In this document: piece after piece, positions 7,768 through 15,761 of the stretch
Numbering within the stretch: the first letter of the stretch is position 1
How the letters are laid out: each line of letters opens with the position of its first letter
From: Rhodospirillaceae bacterium
Lineage (GTDB): Bacteria; Pseudomonadota; Alphaproteobacteria; Rhodospirillales; JABHCV01
Length of the DNA stretch: 59,906 bases
Direction: 5' to 3'
Assembly (NCBI GenBank): GCA_018662005.1
Contig: JABJHA010000039.1
Span: forward strand, 1-59,906
Notes under the pieces: generated by a model
The model's database searches: none
What the model was told of the DNA's origin: nothing
What the model saw: the letters and a program-made list of their open reading frames with translations, nothing else
Position numbers and translations under genes: made by a program

Positions 7768-8469
7768 ATGAAAAAAAGAAATATTTTTGCGGCGACGATT
7801 ATTTTTTTAACGATTGAAATGGCTTCTTTCGGGGCCCAGGCAACGTGCCAGAATTATCCTGAAGTGAGTTGGTGGGGCAGCTTGAGTCACGAGAGTATCA
7901 GACAATATGTGGCCGTCAGACACGACGGTGAATGGGAAAATTATAACAGCAAGTGGGAACAGCAATTAGGCCGGTTGAAAACTATCCATTTGCAAGGCGG
8001 CGCTGTTAAAACACCAGATGGAAACAAAATCAAAGGACCCCAACTGGAAACCTATATCGATAAAGTCCGTCTACGGATTGCAGTCAATTTATGCCTTGCC
8101 AAAGAACAGATAAATAAAGAAAAGGCGGGTCTGCGGATTGCCTTGGCCAAGCAAGCTGCAGAGCAAGAAGCAACTTTTGAAAACATCCGCACCGGCACAC
8201 CTGTGGCAGGAAAGGCCGTGGCTCAAAAAGCCGGTTGCTTTAAGTGCCATGGCGTAACGGGACGCGCCACCCACCCCGATGCGCCCAATCTGGCCGGGCA
8301 GAAACCTAAATATCTGGTCAGGCAGCTCATTGCCTTTGCCGCAGCCGGTGAAGGCATGTTGCCGGTTGATGGAACGAATTTTCGCTTTCATTCGTTCATG
8401 TCGGAAATGGCTTTGGCCCTGAGTCGCACCCAAATGGAAGATATCGCCGCCTATTTTTCCGGTCTTTGA
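7768..8469 (+). CDS. Periplasmic class I cytochrome c
   Basis: The 233-residue protein starts with a Sec signal peptide (KKR, a hydrophobic stretch, cleavage probably after GAQA near residue 25). Residues about 26-130 are a Trp- and Lys-rich helical region I do not recognise. The C-terminal part is a c553/c5-like domain with one haem site CFKCH (about residue 152), PNLAGQKPKYLVRQL and DIAAYF at the end; MSEMA is a candidate axial methionine region. It is probably a soluble electron carrier. The N-terminal extension is longer than in common c553 proteins. It is monocistronic and convergent with the gamma-glutamyltransferase gene. Confidence 0.85.
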   Translation: MKKRNIFAATIIFLTIEMASFGAQATCQNYPEVSWWGSLSHESIRQYVAVRHDGEWENYNSKWEQQLGRLKTIHLQGGAVKTPDGNKIKGPQLETYIDKVRLRIAVNLCLAKEQINKEKAGLRIALAKQAAEQEATFENIRTGTPVAGKAVAQKAGCFKCHGVTGRATHPDAPNLAGQKPKYLVRQLIAFAAAGEGMLPVDGTNFRFHSFMSEMALALSRTQMEDIAAYFSGL

Positions 8470-8481
8470 TCTCTCTTATGT

Positions 8482-10074
8482 TTAAAGCCCCACCGCAGCG
8501 CCGTCGCTGCGCGGATCACTGGCGCCTTCAAAGGCGCCTGAATGGCTGACGCTGACGGCACCAGCATGGCCCATGGTGCTGGTGAAGGGTTCCATCAATT
8601 CCACATCATGGCCTGCCGCCATCAGTTTATCGACCAGCGCGCTATCGAAGCGGTTTTCAAGTTTCAGGCTCGCCGTGTCTTCTCCCCAGGTTCGTCCCAA
8701 CAACCAGCGCGGTGCACTGATTGCTTCTTGCAAGGGAGCGCCAAACATCACGTGACGGCTGAATACGGCGGCCTGGGATTGCGGTTGGCCTTCCCCGCCC
8801 ATGTTGCCATAGGCCATCGTGCGGCCATCCTTCAGACGTGCCAATGCCGGTATCAGGGTGTGGAAGGGGCGTTTGCCGGGCTCCAGGGCGTTGTGGTGGG
8901 ACGGGTCGAGGGAGAAACTCATGCCCCGGTTTTGCCAGACAACACCGGTGTCGGGCACGACCACGCCCGATCCGTATTCCCAGTAGGTGCTTTGAATAAA
9001 GCTGACAACCCGGCCGCTTTTATCGGCAGCGCCCATCCAGATGGTGTCGCCCGGTTTTGCTACATGCGGCCAAGGCAAGGCATTGGCTTTGTCGATGTTG
9101 GCTGCCCGCCCGTCGAGAAAGTCCGCTTGCAGCCACGCAGCGGCATCGACGTTCATACAGGCTGGGTCAGTGACGTGGGCGTCACGCAGGATGAAGGCCT
9201 GCTTTGTCGCTTCGACCAGGCCGTGAATATGATCGAAGCTTTCTGCTTGCTTGACGCCCAGGCGTTCAAACAAGGCCAGGATCATCAGCGCTGAAACGCC
9301 CTGGGTTGGTGGCGGCATGTTGTAGATCTGCCCGCAATCAAGGCCCACCGATAATGGCGCGACGGGCAGGGCGTGATAACTTTCCAGATCGCTCAGCCGG
9401 AGAAAACTTCCGGTGTTTTCAAGGCCGCTGGCAAGCGCCCGGGCGACATCCCCGCGGTAGAAATCGTCCAGTCCGGCCTGACCAAGTCGCTCAAGGGTCG
9501 CCGCAAGCGCTGGTTGTTTAAGGATCGCGCCTTCTTCAAGGACTTTGCCTTCGTCAGAAAGGTAGGTTCGGGCAAAGCCGGGAACCGCTTTAACTTCAGC
9601 GAGTTTTTCTCCTGTCAGCTTTTCCTGACCCCGTGTCACCGACACACCGGCCCGGCCGTGGCCAACAGCATCCGCAAGAATGTCAGGTAGCGGTATCGCC
9701 GTTCCCCAACTGCTGGCGACGTCAAGGGCTGAAGCCCAACCGCTGAGGGTGCCGGCAACACTCAATGCGGCAAGCGGGCCACGCGCCGGTATGCTGTCGC
9801 AATTTGCGCGCTTGTAAGCATCCACAGTGGCCAAGGCAGCGGCTGGTCCACAGGCATCAATACCAATGGGCTCCTTGCCGGGTTCAGAAATGATCCAAAA
9901 GCCATCGCCACCGATAGAATTCATGTGGGGGTAGACCACGGCGATTGTTGCGGCAGCGGCAACCATCGCCTCGACCGCATTGCCACCGGCTCGCAAAATG
10001 TTGGCACCGGCTTCAGCCGCAAGGTGGTGAGGGGCGGACATCATGCCGCTTCGACCGTGTTTGGTGAAAATCAT
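8482..10074 (-). CDS. Gamma-glutamyltransferase-family Ntn hydrolase
   Basis: The 530-residue protein spans both subunits of the gamma-glutamyltranspeptidase family, which self-cleaves before a threonine that becomes the nucleophile. The N-terminal block with GGNAVEAMVAAA and GGDGFWII is typical, and GDTIWMGAAD near residue 348 is the processing site, with Thr as the probable nucleophile. The family motif TTHxSVVD is changed to DTIWMGAAD, and the later GSPGG region reads GNMGGEGQPQ, as in cytoplasmic YwrD-like relatives. No signal peptide is present, so it probably acts in the cytoplasm, on gamma-glutamyl compounds or related amides. Specificity is open. Confidence 0.85.
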   Translation of the reverse strand: MIFTKHGRSGMMSAPHHLAAEAGANILRAGGNAVEAMVAAAATIAVVYPHMNSIGGDGFWIISEPGKEPIGIDACGPAAALATVDAYKRANCDSIPARGPLAALSVAGTLSGWASALDVASSWGTAIPLPDILADAVGHGRAGVSVTRGQEKLTGEKLAEVKAVPGFARTYLSDEGKVLEEGAILKQPALAATLERLGQAGLDDFYRGDVARALASGLENTGSFLRLSDLESYHALPVAPLSVGLDCGQIYNMPPPTQGVSALMILALFERLGVKQAESFDHIHGLVEATKQAFILRDAHVTDPACMNVDAAAWLQADFLDGRAANIDKANALPWPHVAKPGDTIWMGAADKSGRVVSFIQSTYWEYGSGVVVPDTGVVWQNRGMSFSLDPSHHNALEPGKRPFHTLIPALARLKDGRTMAYGNMGGEGQPQSQAAVFSRHVMFGAPLQEAISAPRWLLGRTWGEDTASLKLENRFDSALVDKLMAAGHDVELMEPFTSTMGHAGAVSVSHSGAFEGASDPRSDGAAVGL

Positions 10075-10148
10075 TTAAACAGGCTCCTATAGAATGATTT
10101 TTCAAACTATACTGTGGCTGATTTATTGAACAGTGTCAGGGGGGCGTT

Positions 10149-10397
10149 TTGCTTAAGGCCGTCGTTATTAAAATCGAAGATGTTTATGTGCCTGCCGAAC
10201 GTCGCAAGGAACTGGATTCGTTAAAACTTGATCAGGTTGCCGAAGCGATCATGGAAGAGGCGGAGGAAGACCCCATCCAGGTGCGTCAGGGCAAGGGACG
10301 TTATGTCCTCGTCAAAGGCATTCACCGCCTGGAAGCCCGTAAGGCGCTCGGTGATGAAACCATTCAGGCATTTATCGTCGGGGCGCGTCTGCATTGA
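10149..10397 (+). CDS. Small ParB/Srx-like domain protein
   Basis: The product of 82 residues resembles a lone ParB N-terminal (ParB/sulfiredoxin fold) domain: a first strand with VVIKIEDVYVPAERR, the helix VAEAIMEEAEEDPIQV and the core YVLVKGIHRLEARKALG, which corresponds to the GERRxxAAxxLG motif of ParB. In ParB proteins this region binds CTP and forms the clamp. The HTH and dimerisation domains are absent, so chromosome segregation is unlikely. The start is TTG at 10149 after CAGGGGGG. Function not known. Confidence 0.7.
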   Translation: MLKAVVIKIEDVYVPAERRKELDSLKLDQVAEAIMEEAEEDPIQVRQGKGRYVLVKGIHRLEARKALGDETIQAFIVGARLH

Positions 10398-10516
10398 CGT
10401 GGCAATGCCCTAAAGGGCACCATGGGGGCCGAAACTGTGTTGGCATTACAGTGGATTGTCCTTTAGCTTGTCGCTGGGGATAAGTACGAAGATGGAAAAA
10501 CTCAGGATCTGTGTAG

Positions 10517-11074
10517 ATGGATGATTATAATCTTGAGCGGCTGAATTTCCTGGTCGTAGATGACAACAGTCACATGTGTGCGTTGGTCAAGGGCATTTTG
10601 AATGCGCTTGGCGTTAAAAACGTTGTCGATGCGGCTGATGGCGCCGATGCGTTCAAGGAACTGCGTCACTATAACGCCGACATCATCATTTGCGACTGGA
10701 ACATGGAACCCCTGGACGGCATCGACTTTACCAAGATGGTGCGCACCGCCAGTGACAGCCCCAATCCCTTTGTTCCGATCATCATGCTGACGGGACATAC
10801 TGAAATGAACCGGGTTGTTGAAGCTCGCGACGCCGGTGTCCATGAATTTCTGGCCAAACCGATTTCGGTCAAGGGGCTTTATTCGCGCATTCGATCGATC
10901 ATCGAACGTCCGCGTCCGTTTGTGCGTGCTGGTCTGTATTTTGGCCCCGACAGGCGTCGCCGGGATAACCCGGCCTATATGGGCGGTGAACGTCGCAAAG
11001 CTGTTGAGGGCGGCGAGGGTGGTGAAGATGCCGAACTGTCCCAGGAAGAGGTCGAAGCTCTCTTAAATGGCTGA
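10517..11074 (+). CDS. CheY-like response regulator with FliM-like C-terminal peptide
   Basis: Residues 8-130 form a receiver domain: acidic pair VVDDN at 14-16, phospho-acceptor Asp60 in IIICDWNM, the switch Thr in MLTGHTE and Lys in AKPIS. The remaining 55 residues are a flexible tail with GPDRRRRDNPAY and YMGGERR-like Arg patches, acidic Gly/Glu spacers and the ending LSQEEVEALLNG. That ending is nearly the same as the CheY-binding peptide at the N-terminus of FliM (LSQxEIDALLNG). There is no DNA-binding domain. I infer a role in protein-protein signalling, possibly with a CheY-like receiver. It stands alone; no che or fli gene is nearby. Confidence 0.85.
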   Translation: MDDYNLERLNFLVVDDNSHMCALVKGILNALGVKNVVDAADGADAFKELRHYNADIIICDWNMEPLDGIDFTKMVRTASDSPNPFVPIIMLTGHTEMNRVVEARDAGVHEFLAKPISVKGLYSRIRSIIERPRPFVRAGLYFGPDRRRRDNPAYMGGERRKAVEGGEGGEDAELSQEEVEALLNG

Positions 11075-11132
11075 ATTGTCTTGACTTTGTCGCGCCCAGT
11101 AGGCATATCCGGGCCAGCGACACTCCTTTCCA

Positions 11133-11147
11133 GATCGAATTTCGATC
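11133..11147. repeat. Perfect inverted repeat upstream of the DEAD-box helicase
   Basis: GATCGAA-T-TTCGATC lies 59 bases after the response regulator stop and about 205 bases before the helicase. It could be an operator or a 3' hairpin; there is no T-run. Confidence 0.4.
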
Positions 11148-11352
11148 CTCGCCGACTTAAAAATTCAAAGTTGGCTTAAAGTTTCTTTCCGATATCTCAA
11201 GTGGGCGTTTCGTTAGACAGACCTCTGTCACTGCATCAGCTTTGAACATGTCGTGTTCGTAATGCTTGCACTGTGCTTGCGCACCCGCCGTCCCTTAAAC
11301 CAGGGAGAAGGGTATCTTGTTATATTGATTATTTAAGAAAGACAAAGAAACT

Positions 11353-12603
11353 ATGACTGATTTTACGGGCTTCAACCTGGCCCAACCCATCCTTCGCGCT
11401 ATTGCCGACGAAGGCTACACGACACCGAGTCCCATTCAGCAAAAGTCGATCCCGGCATTGCTTGAAGGACATGACCTTCTGGGCGTTGCCCAGACAGGCA
11501 CTGGTAAAACCGCATCCTTTGCGTTGCCTCTTTTAAACCGCCTGGCTTCAAACGGAGCCAAGCCACAAAGCCGCAAACCGCGTGCCTTGATTATTGCCCC
11601 GACCCGCGAACTGGCCGGTCAGATCAATGACAGCATCAGGGCTTATGGCCGTCATATGCACTTACGCTCGACGGTGGTTTACGGCGGTGCTTCCATCCGT
11701 CCGCAAATCAAAACCCTGGCCCAGGGTGTACATATTCTGGTCGCAACGCCGGGTCGGTTGCTCGATCTTATGAACCAGCGTCACCTGTATCTTGATGAGG
11801 TGGAAGTCTTCATCCTTGATGAAGCCGATCGTATGCTCGATATGGGCTTCATTCCTGATGTTAAAAAAATCACCGCCGCCCTGCCAAATAAACGTCAGAC
11901 GGTAATGTTCTCGGCAACCATGCCAAAAACCATTCAGGGGCTTGCGGATGGCCTGCTTCGTGATCCGGTTCAGGTGGAAGTGGCCCCGGCGGCCACCACT
12001 GTCGAGAAGATCGAGCAGAAGGTGATGTTTGTTCAAAAAGATAAGAAGCGCGCTTTGCTTGGCGAATTGCTGGATGACAGGGATATCGCCAGGGTGCTGA
12101 TTTTTACCCGCACAAAACACGGAGCAGACCGGGTTTCAAGGCACTTGCATCAAAAAGGCATCCAGTCCGACGCCATTCATGGCAACAAGACCCAGAACGC
12201 CCGTCAGCGAGCCCTAAACAGTTTTCGTTCCGGTAAAATCCGGGCCCTTGTGGCAACCGATATCGCGGCCCGCGGCATTGATGTTGACGGCGTCACTCAC
12301 GTTATCAACTTCGACCTGCCCAACGAGCCTGAAAGCTATGTCCACCGCATTGGCCGCACAGCCCGTGCAGGGGCGTCGGGTATTGCGATCTCGTTTTGTG
12401 ACATCGAGGAGCGCGGCTATCTTCGGGACATTGAGAAAATCATCCGCCAAAGTGTGCCAATTTTCGAGGATCATTCCTTTCATGCGCCGGAAATTGCCAA
12501 CCATAATGGCCCGTCCAAAGGCAGGCCACAGCGCAACAACCGTCCCCGTCAGCGTAATCGCAACCGACAGCGCTTCAACCGGTCAAATAAAAAAGCCGCT
12601 TAA
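11353..12603 (+). CDS. DEAD-box RNA helicase, RhlE type
   Basis: The 416-residue helicase has every core motif in order: the Q motif region ([10 protein letters not shown]), Walker [19 protein letters not shown], Walker [28 protein letters not shown] and HRIGRTAR. The C-terminal tail (about 385-416) is rich in Arg, Asn and Gln, typical of RhlE proteins that bind RNA without sequence preference. It uses ATP to unwind short duplexes in ribosome assembly or mRNA decay, often at low temperature. The gap to the preceding gene is 278 bases, so a long 5' leader is possible, as in other cold-induced helicase genes. Confidence 0.93.
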   Translation: MTDFTGFNLAQPILRAIADEGYTTPSPIQQKSIPALLEGHDLLGVAQTGTGKTASFALPLLNRLASNGAKPQSRKPRALIIAPTRELAGQINDSIRAYGRHMHLRSTVVYGGASIRPQIKTLAQGVHILVATPGRLLDLMNQRHLYLDEVEVFILDEADRMLDMGFIPDVKKITAALPNKRQTVMFSATMPKTIQGLADGLLRDPVQVEVAPAATTVEKIEQKVMFVQKDKKRALLGELLDDRDIARVLIFTRTKHGADRVSRHLHQKGIQSDAIHGNKTQNARQRALNSFRSGKIRALVATDIAARGIDVDGVTHVINFDLPNEPESYVHRIGRTARAGASGIAISFCDIEERGYLRDIEKIIRQSVPIFEDHSFHAPEIANHNGPSKGRPQRNNRPRQRNRNRQRFNRSNKKAA

Positions 12604-12639
12604 AAGGCCCTTTCATATCGCCGTGATTTGCCTCACAAT

Positions 12640-12665
12640 CTCCCCTGATCAAGACGTCAGGGGAG
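12640..12665 (+). promoter_or_regulatory. Hairpin that sequesters the prpE ribosome-binding site
   Basis: CTCCCCTGA (12640-12648) is perfectly complementary to TCAGGGGAG (12657-12665), with an 8-base loop. GGGGAG is the Shine-Dalgarno sequence of prpE (start 12670), so a folded transcript would hide it. Confidence 0.6.
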
Positions 12666-12669
12666 TGAT

Positions 12670-14580
12670 ATGACAGACAAATACAGCGAAGCCCATACCC
12701 GTTCACTCAACGACCCCGAGGGGTTTTGGGGCGAGGTCGCCGAAGGCATTTCCTGGAGCAAAAAGTGGGACAGGGTTCTCGACAGCTCAAATCCGCCGTT
12801 TTACCGCTGGTTTACGGGCGGTGAGCTGAACACCTGCTACAACGCCCTGGACCGTCATGTAGAAAGCGGCCGCGGCGATCAGGCGGCGCTGATTTATGAC
12901 AGCCCGGTGACCGGCGGCGGCACGGTCAAAACCTACAGTTATTCCCAGTTGCGTGACGAAGTCGCGACCTTCGCAGGCATTCTTGCCGCCGCCGGAGTGA
13001 GCAAGGGCGACAGGGTTATCATCTATATGCCCATGGTCCCTGAAGCGGCCATCGCCATGCTTGCCTGCGCCCGCCTGGGTGCTGTTCATTCCGTCGTTTT
13101 TGGAGGCTTTGCCGCCAACGAGTTGGCGATCCGTATTGACGACGCCAAACCGAGGGCCATCGTCAGCGCCACCTGTGGTATCGAGATCAACCGGGTCATT
13201 GAATATTTGCCGCTTCTCAATGAAGCCATCGACCTGGCCAATCACAAGCCGGATGCCTGTATCATCCTGAAACGTCCCGAGGCCGATGGCAGCTTGAAGG
13301 AAGGGCGCGATATCGACTGGGCTGAGGCGATGAAAACCGCGACGCCCCACGACTGCGTCCCCGTTGCCGCCACCGACCCGCTGTATATTCTCTATACATC
13401 AGGCACAACCGGCGAGCCCAAGGGTGTGGTTCGCGACAATGGCGGCCATGCGGTTGCTCTGAACTGGACCATGAAGGCGGTCTACGGCATGGACCCCGGC
13501 GATGTTTTCTGGTCGGCCTCTGACGTGGGCTGGGTTGTTGGTCATTCCTATATCGTCTACGCGCCGCTTCTCAATGGCTGCACGACGATTTTGTATGAGG
13601 GTAAGCCCGTCGGGACGCCCGACCCGGGAGCCTTCTGGCGGGTTATCTCGCAACATAAAGTGCGGGCGATGTTTACCGCGCCGACGGCGTTTCGGGCCAT
13701 CAAGCGTGACGATCCTGATGCCGAATTGCTCAAAAAATATGACCTGTCGGCCTTCGAGACACTGTTCCTGGCTGGCGAGCGCACCGACCCCGATACCTTG
13801 CACTGGGCCGAGGATCACCTGGGTGTTCCGGTTATCGATCACTGGTGGCAGACTGAAACCGGTTGGGCCATTGCATCGAACTGCATGGGGCTGACGCAAT
13901 TCCCGATCAAACCGGGATCGCCAACCAAGGCGGTGCCGGGCTGGGATGTGCAGGTTCTTGATGATGGCTGCCATCCGGTTGCGGCCGGTGATATCGGCGC
14001 GATTTGTTGCAAGCTACCGCTGCCGCCGGGCACCCTGCCGACCCTGTGGAATGCCGATGAACGCTACAAGCAGGCGTACTTGGAGGAATACCCGGGCTTC
14101 TACAAAACCGCCGACGCCGGTTATATCGACGAAGACGGTTATCTGTACATCATGGCCCGCACCGACGACATCATCAATGTCGCCGGTCACAGGCTATCGA
14201 CAGGCGGTATGGAAGAAGTGCTGGCGGCCCATCCGGATGTCGCCGAATGCGCCGTGCTTGGTGTTGCCGACCAGCTCAAGGGTCAACTGCCGGTTGGCTT
14301 TTTGGTCCTGAAGTCGGGTGTTGAACGCGATAACGCTGACATTGTCGGTGAGGTCGTCGCCATGGTGCGTGAAAAAATCGGCCCGGTCGCCGCCTTCAAG
14401 CTGGCCGCTGTTATCCAGCGTTTGCCGAAAACCCGCTCCGGTAAAATTCTCCGTGGCACCATACAGAAAATTGCCGACAACGAGGACTATAAGATGCCTG
14501 CGACCATCGACGATCCGACCATTCTGGCCGAGATCAAAGTGGCTTTGGAAAGCATTGGTTTGGCCAGCGCAAGAAAATAA
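12670..14580 (+). CDS. prpE: Propionate-CoA ligase
   Basis: This 636-residue ANL ligase converts propionate, ATP and CoA to propionyl-CoA. Acetyl/propionyl-CoA synthetase motifs are clear: YTSGTTGEPKGVVRDNGGH (about 242-260), DHWWQTETG (about 397), the hinge region ARTDDIINVAGHRLSTGGMEE and the acylation-sensitive lysine in TRSGKILRGT (about 603). The DNGGH box and overall length fit PrpE better than Acs, which is longer. The SDR gene starts 10 bases after the stop and is probably cotranscribed. No methylcitrate-cycle or propionyl-CoA carboxylase genes are near. Confidence 0.92.
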   Translation: MTDKYSEAHTRSLNDPEGFWGEVAEGISWSKKWDRVLDSSNPPFYRWFTGGELNTCYNALDRHVESGRGDQAALIYDSPVTGGGTVKTYSYSQLRDEVATFAGILAAAGVSKGDRVIIYMPMVPEAAIAMLACARLGAVHSVVFGGFAANELAIRIDDAKPRAIVSATCGIEINRVIEYLPLLNEAIDLANHKPDACIILKRPEADGSLKEGRDIDWAEAMKTATPHDCVPVAATDPLYILYTSGTTGEPKGVVRDNGGHAVALNWTMKAVYGMDPGDVFWSASDVGWVVGHSYIVYAPLLNGCTTILYEGKPVGTPDPGAFWRVISQHKVRAMFTAPTAFRAIKRDDPDAELLKKYDLSAFETLFLAGERTDPDTLHWAEDHLGVPVIDHWWQTETGWAIASNCMGLTQFPIKPGSPTKAVPGWDVQVLDDGCHPVAAGDIGAICCKLPLPPGTLPTLWNADERYKQAYLEEYPGFYKTADAGYIDEDGYLYIMARTDDIINVAGHRLSTGGMEEVLAAHPDVAECAVLGVADQLKGQLPVGFLVLKSGVERDNADIVGEVVAMVREKIGPVAAFKLAAVIQRLPKTRSGKILRGTIQKIADNEDYKMPATIDDPTILAEIKVALESIGLASARK

Positions 14581-14590
14581 GGAATAAAAA

Positions 14591-15364
14591 ATGCGTCTGG
14601 AGGATAAAACCGCCATCATTACAGGCTCGGCTGGCGGTATCGGCCTTGCTTGCGCCAGGGCTTTCGCACATGAAGGGGCGCGGGTGGTTATTTCCGATAT
14701 CAATGACGATCTTGGCGAAGCCGCAGCCGCCAGTATCCGCGAGGGCGGGGGACAGGCTCATTACCTGCACTGCGATGTGTCTGATAAATCCCAGGTCGAT
14801 CAGTTGATTGCCGGTACGCTGGAACATTTCGGCGGCCTCGACATCATGCTGTCCAATGCCGCCGTGTTGTTTACCGGCGACTTCCTGGACATCAGCGAAG
14901 ATGAACTTGACCAGACCCTGTCGATCAACCTGAAAGGTTTCTTCCTGACCGGACAGGCGGCGGCGCGCCATATGGCGGAAAATGGTGGCGGTGTGGTCAT
15001 CAACATGTCCTCAATCAACGCCGTTACCGCCATCCCGAAAGCCTCGCCTTACGTAATCTGTAAGGGCGGGGTTAACCAGTTGACCAAGGTTATGGCTTTG
15101 TCACTGGCCGACAAGGGTATTCGCGTCAATGCGATTGGCCCGGGCACGATCCTCACGGACATGGCCAAAAAGGTGATGGCTGACGAGGCAGCGCGAAAAA
15201 TGATCCTGTCACGCACCCCCATGGGACGATGCGGAGAGCCCGAAGAAATGGCCTCCGTTGCGGTTTTCCTGGCCAGCGACGAGTCAAGTTACATCACAGG
15301 CCAGACCATCTACGCCGATGGCGGCAGATTGGCGCTGGGCTATACGGTGCCTGTGGAGGAGTGA
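14591..15364 (+). CDS. SDR-family NAD(P)-dependent oxidoreductase
   Basis: The 257-residue protein is a classical short-chain dehydrogenase/reductase: coenzyme motif GSAGGIG (residues 12-18), an acidic Asp38 after the second strand that favours NAD(H), NAAV, the catalytic Ser in NMSSIN, Tyr and Lys in YVICK (about 155-159), and the tail YITGQTIYADGG. It is likely to oxidise a secondary alcohol or reduce a ketone; the substrate is not determinable. It lies directly behind prpE, so a link with short-chain acyl metabolism is possible but inferred. It is followed by the palindromic repeat array. Confidence 0.87.
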   Translation: MRLEDKTAIITGSAGGIGLACARAFAHEGARVVISDINDDLGEAAAASIREGGGQAHYLHCDVSDKSQVDQLIAGTLEHFGGLDIMLSNAAVLFTGDFLDISEDELDQTLSINLKGFFLTGQAAARHMAENGGGVVINMSSINAVTAIPKASPYVICKGGVNQLTKVMALSLADKGIRVNAIGPGTILTDMAKKVMADEAARKMILSRTPMGRCGEPEEMASVAVFLASDESSYITGQTIYADGGRLALGYTVPVEE

Positions 15365-15380
15365 GGGTGTTCATTAAAGT

Positions 15381-15755
15381 TTAAGCCCCTCATTAGAGTT
15401 CAGGCCCCTCAAGCGCCGGGCGTTCGCTCCGCTCTCTTGGCTGGAGCCTCTGGAAGTCAAAATAAAAGTGGCAATAAGAGAATATCCTGTCGCCATTAAT
15501 TCCTGGTTCCCCAAGCCCGCGTCTGCGGGCCGCCGCTTTTGCGGCGAGCCAAGGGTTCGGAGAACCCGCCCGGCGCTTGAGGGGCCTGAACACTTAAGCC
15601 CGCGTCTGCGGGCCGCCGCTTTTGCGGCGAGCCAAGGGTTCGGAGAACCCGCCCGGCGCTTGAGGGGCCTGAACACTTAAGCCCGTGACTGCGGGCCGCC
15701 GCCACTGCGGCGAGCCAAGGGTTCGGAGAACCCGCCCGGCAATTGAGGGGCTTAA
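15381..15755. repeat. Complex palindromic repeat array (family R1, locus A)
   Basis: The intergenic stretch is bounded by a perfect 12-bp inverted repeat (TTAAGCCCCTCA at 15381-15392 and TGAGGGGCTTAA at 15744-15755). Inside, a 24-bp arm at 15399-15422 is perfectly inverted at 15567-15590. Each right-hand unit itself contains small palindromes (GCCCGC..GCGGGC, GCCGC..GCGGC, GGGTTC..GAACCC). A related copy lies at 35003-35194. There is no coding capacity that looks real. It sits where the plus-strand SDR and the minus-strand trcR converge and may act as a two-way terminator. Confidence 0.9.
15513..15754. repeat. Tandem array of an 83-bp unit, about 2.9 copies
   Basis: Units start at 15513, 15596 and 15679, exactly 83 bp apart. 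Each begins AAGCCCG and ends with GCTTGAGGGGCCTGAACACTT or a variant of it. Units 1 and 2 are almost identical. Unit 3 differs at several bases (for example GTGACT for GCGTCT, and AATTGAGG for GCTTGAGG) and lacks the last bases. This pattern fits recent unequal duplication of the right arm of the larger palindromic element. Confidence 0.92.
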
Positions 15756-15761
15756 TTCATA

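Noticed and set aside
8542-9294. 250-codon frame antisense to the gamma-glutamyltransferase gene
   Set aside because: Shadow of a well-supported gene, with no ribosome-binding site or recognisable motifs.
15374-15705. Overlapping open frames of 66-100 codons inside the palindromic array
   Set aside because: They repeat the same peptide because the DNA repeats, have no ribosome-binding sites, and occur on both strands.
15513-15754. CRISPR-like array (regular 83-bp repeats)
   Set aside because: The period is a single unbroken repeat unit without variable spacers, with only three copies and no cas genes. It is a tandem duplication.
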